From NCBI RefSeq assembly GCF_004770745.1, contig NZ_RQGD01000039.1, positions 62,001 to 126,000 of the forward strand: DNA of 64,000 nt, written 5' to 3'. Position 1 is the first letter of the stretch, and each line of letters opens with the position of its first letter. The stretch comes from Leptospira ognonensis. GTDB lineage: Bacteria; Spirochaetota; Leptospiria; Leptospirales; Leptospiraceae. The translations under genes were made by a program, and so were the position numbers. Shown piece by piece: positions 61,901 through 64,000 of this stretch. The notes below the pieces were generated by a model. That model searched no databases, was not told the origin of the DNA, and saw only the letters and a list, made by a program, of their open reading frames with translations.

Positions 61901-63019
61901 AATGTTTCGCTGATTGGCAATACTGTCAATCGTCCTTCCCGATCCAAACACATCTGCAACCGTGACGGTCGTATCTCCTCCGTTTGGCACAAGAAAAGTT
62001 CCATCCAGACTAAACATCTGGTTTGTATCCGTCTGGTCCCGAAACGTATCTCGCGTGTCGGCTGCATTCGTGGTTTGTGTCTGTAAAAAGTTACGGATGC
62101 TAGTAGAGATTCGTGTCAAAACATTTGTTGTATCAATCGCTGGATTGTTTAAAACGGCTCGCACCTCACGAACAAACTCCTTTAGTGTTTCTCCTGCCGC
62201 ATTCAATCCAGCACGCGGCTCCTTAAAAGTGCATGGTGTATCTTGGTTGCACTCGGCGCCAAGCATCGTATCAAACCGTCCCAAAATGGTTCGGATGCCA
62301 TCTTTGACTGCATTTTTATATCTGTCGATCGCTGTTAGGTTGTTTTGGAACCGAGCATCTGACTCATCTAAGTTTGTGATCAATGCATTGTATCTTTGCT
62401 GCATATTTGACAAAACATTCGAAAAATCATTCACTCCTTCTTGGAAACTGGTATCAAAATCCATCTGCCATTGATTGGCCGAGGTTACGATATTACTTCT
62501 TAAGGTATTCGCACTTTGTTCTGCGTCCGTAGGCCGAAGCATGTTCTGCATTCCCACACGTTGCAAATACAACTCATCTACTTTTCCCGTATTCAATCTT
62601 GCCACGAAATTGGCTTGGTTTGTGAGCATATCTAAATTGGCCGCATGCTCCCACTTGTTTAACGCAGCTTCTTCCTGCGAGCGTAAAGACAGCCTCACAT
62701 AATCTTGGTAAGCTGCCACACTGTTATAGGCATCACTTGTGGTAATCGTCGCCACATATTGGTTGATGGCTCGATCTGCCGCACCCTCCCAAGAAGCACG
62801 GATGATTCCCTGGTAATGAGCGACCTCTTCCGACCAAGAGGAAAGGGAGTTCATAAAATAGGACTGGCCGTAGACTTCATTCATCATCGTCGGATCGTAG
62901 GACTGTAAATTTAGGACAGGGACTGTGGCCTGGGAGAAGAGGAAGGAAGAAAAAAAGAGAAAACTACATAAAAATACTTTTTTTGAAGGAATGCTTTTAT
63001 CCCAAACCACAAACGACAT
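55988..63019 (-). CDS. giant secreted protein, Leptospira long-protein family, with M15-like C-terminus
   Basis: About 2343 residues from the ATG at 63019 (GAGGT 7 bases upstream); a GTG at 63034 is also in frame. Signal peptide about 1-30. Residues 40-1050 are mostly helical and Gln/Asn-rich. An Ala/Gly hydrophobic stretch is at about 1085-1180. Gly/Ser/Thr strand-rich sequence follows at 1450-1620, a transmembrane-like helix ending in RRR at about 1700-1722, and a coiled coil at about 1840-1970. The end carries GAHSNGFALDV (His2199, Asp2206) and HHLHVS (2330-2335), a pattern of M15-type peptidoglycan peptidases. I believe the family is catalogued as TIGR04388. Layout resembles a polymorphic effector. 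Confidence 0.85.
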   Translation of the reverse strand: MSFVVWDKSIPSKKVFLCSFLFFSSFLFSQATVPVLNLQSYDPTMMNEVYGQSYFMNSLSSWSEEVAHYQGIIRASWEGAADRAINQYVATITTSDAYNSVAAYQDYVRLSLRSQEEAALNKWEHAANLDMLTNQANFVARLNTGKVDELYLQRVGMQNMLRPTDAEQSANTLRSNIVTSANQWQMDFDTSFQEGVNDFSNVLSNMQQRYNALITNLDESDARFQNNLTAIDRYKNAVKDGIRTILGRFDTMLGAECNQDTPCTFKEPRAGLNAAGETLKEFVREVRAVLNNPAIDTTNVLTRISTSIRNFLQTQTTNAADTRDTFRDQTDTNQMFSLDGTFLVPNGGDTTVTVADVFGSGRTIDSIANQRNIKEWNADPTHLFSGIAADWDFISLINTMVNGNTSGVEHLIDLKLGTGQSSTLLAWNIYTDWNNAHNTTTLGGQRVAFVSADHLQGNYHHETNPMNTFYWLANRGFIDRQQMGKIGYELLFEMHDSVAASQAIYWSGNYEALNGELGTYNRDVLPAIQNWESQVTSYNQYYKDWKTQSDQLKANAKLEYDKSVAELNEKKAKWLHAMETQHQEAMVSWGTLYEKADQIKSAADVKLLADQVALKVEGTDSRPGIATNTDATMDRFTGQIDAFAKTKFSSGVTGAVTTGNYSVLGAVDEKQMVGNLMVGNKDISEVFGKTSNGVYQFTQLLSINGNNEYTARQEQVKLANQMAYSINWDSRWAAKLDDNGNFVSDGNLEALGITEQMASDYLTKLKNYNASIKVTPSSVCVMGTAEYDGCAAAAKKLSEEQAKNFKETFSNEIAELAKKGLEFQNGKIVHSLTTKENDLLGIDSATVASGGTAMTKPKARAANFGTCYLNPDTTECKALLKQDFTTTFDENGVTLSRVISDGNIKGRDEKGYTSGNQTENKYIKFSQMKPVMAPTGKSLFDVWETSDWTNVENQANAISTDFFEKGLVKTQGNLTQSTALIRDLEAKNETKFQSLKKAKEAEDALVRDLVIAYLSGGMAGVQGAIKSKVEDQINTSIATAWARASGADESQIGLLTQALSFMKGKVAERKIKSQQATNNLQNVGTALVATATAFGNAALQFGAGAVAFASGNYAAAGTAFAGGFTSVGQGFVSMGNTATALVSTTQGAISTGVFLAGGNTIVTGTAIGAYREVAGDAAADRLVDRTSGAQTRLAEIKAERESMLQSNVTQAVATATGLPAEVIGNLITDYKGKKEAASVRCAVDSNPVAGVVSRVASATLGVYKTAVVAVGMPDRKIAQALSDGNKIAFSGITDRRFQQANLAFANQALGMQAPGTSYTSATPSDQKGIVKEIGQRMLVDQLAVNMSADEKAVLNAAIRGQISRNEQKAADKKAQTAAIRSTAITGVTLGVGAQFKSLSAAQQALFKGSEQLFKASVNLVVQTVDGTRNGPQGVLAGFTNGALGMLTASGRFDFAGAVRDGAGRLTQGSTLGLGVTFDRDAGWGGMVGVGGERTNASISFSQRGNTTVQGSAQTHIDGVQLTASSTTNGSTTVGVAYNPNNEGPRRGQNYSINYDTDRGQISGTAGYTDSNSGLGFTGNLDANGGSVSTQYNGINVATVSADGFHFDEFNWAEQNINLAQDRTGDMERARASREFLIARGGDPELVRNLTDADAQAFEANLRTADDNVRLRASGLTDAQIANLTPNARNEALNRIENEPSPDTTAAAAAGTSVFALVGAYVFGRRREGEDSPLPDDAPVQDVPVEAWGDGSGAPSNGRVSGHATISIDPKTVNFANSVRDINSNQLMQLVSESADLSAGTKLTRIQGIKPIIREVTTMVDGKKPVIGKESTIVKLNEKMNHQINELLNNPVRSEDIKLAQSRVEIARDQITIAEQKVPRSDSEIKGLKLKLNATQADLNKTVSSEIGRKLATDPVFANEVRTNAQIKADQALTSAKNELTLFHVRETIRSKDFESRRESLENKIKIAELAKSEADKSMEQRFSLLVKDRDPATGNIRLQTLSSVSTELVETGRVPRTDTMTFNVYQDASGNPHVIPGKEGRVIDAVSLQRANQEFAFHRQVEAINQTGSGYVIKPETGMIERNANGERIEPNDFKGRQDAFKQLKASLGSAFDPKTNPNHAKLEAVNNFEEVRNDKGNISRFETTVNGIKIKTMNAGGDLNYQSIQASNGSTWMDVTNAAGSVGATEVSINSIIKPGAHSNGFALDVGSITVKNDLKDPVVLSIRYKDGTPNTIAAEPPAQLRTFLDKIKNSQGTTFYATPWEVRMNGQVYENKFSAVRPDLWSIGNLEPSNNNLTPEIENEIYTTIAEAAGLDPVKNKDIIKQMWNHRHHLHVSEVGSPDVH

Positions 63020-63095
63020 ACTTCTACCTCGCACAATAGGTGAAGGTTGTAAGGATAGGCAACGCGCAGATTTTTTTTTATTTTTCGCGATTTAT

Positions 63096-63134
63096 CGCCG
63101 GGGATCGGTGGCAACGCTCGGTCGATCCCTGGCG
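63096..63134. repeat. 12-bp GC-rich inverted repeat
   Basis: CGCCGGGGATCG (63096-63107) and CGATCCCTGGCG (63123-63134) form a 12-bp stem with one G-T pair and a 15-base loop. It lies between the PlsC-like gene and the giant gene. No T-run follows on either strand. It may act in RNA processing or as a dispersed intergenic repeat. Confidence 0.6.
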
Positions 63135-63181
63135 CATTACAAACAATAGAGACAAGACCATTTCCTGAAGGAAAAACGTTT

Positions 63182-64000
63182 CTAGATTTTTAGATCCTCT
63201 CCTACATCAAAAGGCTCCACAATCGGCCGAGAAAACCCTACGGCTTCCTTTAGGAGATGTTCAATTTCATTTCTGAGCCTGGTTGTGACCTCTTCCACTG
63301 TTTTCTTTTTGTTTTCTTTATAGAATTGATAATATTCTGATAAACCGAAAGGTTTTGCGAAGATGACTCGAGCCCTACGAGGACGAGGGTTTGTTTTGCC
63401 GAATATTAAATTTTCGAAACGGTAGATCCACTCGATAAATCGTTCGGCACTCGGATAGGCAAAAAGCGATTCTGGTTTGATGACTAAAAATAAATAGGCT
63501 CGGTCTACATCTTTTTGCACCATTGCAAGGTCCGACTTTGAGATCGAAATTTTTTCCTTGCCGAGTCCCGAGGTGATTCCGTCTAACACAGTAAATACTT
63601 CTCTAATTTTTTGAATGGCGTCCTCCTCTTTATGAAAGGGAATGCCCAATTTGTCTCCAGCTCGGTTCAGTGCGGCATGGCGGATCGCACCTACCCGAAA
63701 CTGATAATCTTTCTCTCCATCATAGGTGATCTGGTATTCTCTCTCTGCCTCTTCCATCAGGACCCGACCAACAGTCAAAAATCTTCGGAGTAAATTTTTG
63801 TTTCCCGGGACGATTTTTAAATGCTTTTCCAATCGGACCAAGGAGGTCTCAATTTCGCGAAGCAGAGTTTCCTTTGTGCCCGTAAGAATGTATTTCACAA
63901 AAGCAGGTAATACTTTCACATCGGCATCTGGATCTGTTTTTTTTGCATCTTCCAGCCCCCAAAATCCGATTTGCGCGATCCCAGGCATAAAAGTGACCAA
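63182..64000 (-). CDS. PlsC-like lysophospholipid acyltransferase, C-terminal part
   Basis: The C-terminal 272 residues of a protein whose start is outside the window. MPGIAQIGFWGLEDAKKTDPDADVKVLPAFVKYILTG looks like the second half of a PlsC acyltransferase domain, in which the segment around LPAFVKYI follows the EGTR block. The rest is helical with ARVIFAKPFGLSEYY and a final EVTTRLRNEIEHLLKEAV, as in PlsC C-termini. The HX4D and EGTR motifs must lie upstream of the window, so the assignment is indirect. Ends 162 bases before the start of the giant gene on the same strand. Confidence 0.55.
   Translation of the reverse strand: MVTFMPGIAQIGFWGLEDAKKTDPDADVKVLPAFVKYILTGTKETLLREIETSLVRLEKHLKIVPGNKNLLRRFLTVGRVLMEEAEREYQITYDGEKDYQFRVGAIRHAALNRAGDKLGIPFHKEEDAIQKIREVFTVLDGITSGLGKEKISISKSDLAMVQKDVDRAYLFLVIKPESLFAYPSAERFIEWIYRFENLIFGKTNPRPRRARVIFAKPFGLSEYYQFYKENKKKTVEEVTTRLRNEIEHLLKEAVGFSRPIVEPFDVGEDLKI

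Noticed and set aside
58402..62702. Several plus-strand frames opposite the giant gene
   Set aside because: All are shadows of a 2343-codon gene with clear signal peptide and motifs.

Overview
The window looks like about 64 kb of a Leptospira chromosome (Spirochaetes). The support is indirect but consistent: moderate AT bias; very many small exported proteins with spirochaete-type lipoboxes; frequent TTG/GTG starts; TRL-like lipoproteins; a 2.3 kaa extracellular protein of the type known from Leptospira; and housekeeping genes (gltX, polA, lpxD, a polyprenyl synthase, PBP1A) in short operons. The species cannot be fixed from the sequence alone. No prophage, insertion sequence, rRNA or CRISPR array was seen.

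Layout. 1-3064: the end of a TPR lipoprotein gene, then a tight operon RimI-type acetyltransferase / SDR reductase / DUF445 membrane protein. 3199-6905: three tandem TRL-like lipoproteins, a beta-barrel-like protein and an M30-type zinc protease lipoprotein, all in one direction. 7128-8959: two lipoproteins facing each other across a strong terminator. 8970-12474: a compact, atypical type IIA topoisomerase pair. 12555-19619: lipoprotein, gltX, RsbW-like ATPase, GT4 glycosyltransferase, polA. 19632-21554: a candidate Pho-box promoter driving an OlsB-like acyltransferase and a PiT-like phosphate transporter. 21601-23987: paired dyads, heme oxygenase, MFS transporter, BamE-like lipoprotein. 24818-28355: WYL regulator, DUF2779 nuclease-like protein, esterase. 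28423-34137: small conserved proteins, UMF1/Atg22-like transporter, BFD-type ferredoxin, RibD-like reductase, YgiD-type dioxygenase, DoxX, lpxD. 34141-41950: lipoproteins, SUMF1/FGE-like protein, M14 carboxypeptidase, mazG, DUF6580, ClC channel, a Thr-rich lipoprotein. 41934-46300: histidine kinase, polyprenyl synthase, SirB1-like protein, transketolase N-half, membrane protein. 46354-46890: tRNA-Thr and tRNA-Tyr followed by a duplicated module carrying the 3' end of tRNA-Tyr. 46897-52891: exported proteins, a PBP1A with a cytoplasmic zinc ribbon, ChaN-like protein, glutathione peroxidase. 52919-54782: MTA/SAH-nucleosidase-like protein coupled to an SPL-family radical SAM enzyme. 55084-63019: an SH3b protein overlapping a giant secreted protein whose C-terminus carries M15-like peptidase motifs. 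63182-64000: C-terminal part of a PlsC-like acyltransferase.

How the genes work together. Most of the window is ordinary core genome for cell-envelope construction (LpxD, PBP1A, PlsC, polyprenyl synthase, glycosyltransferase), translation and replication. The parts most worth following are the giant protein with its overlapping SH3b partner (a possible effector and partner), the phosphate-type promoter in front of acyltransferase plus PiT-like transporter (a possible membrane-lipid remodelling unit), the WYL/DUF2779 pair, the nucleosidase/SPL pair lacking the usual SPL cysteine, and the second-type topoisomerase.
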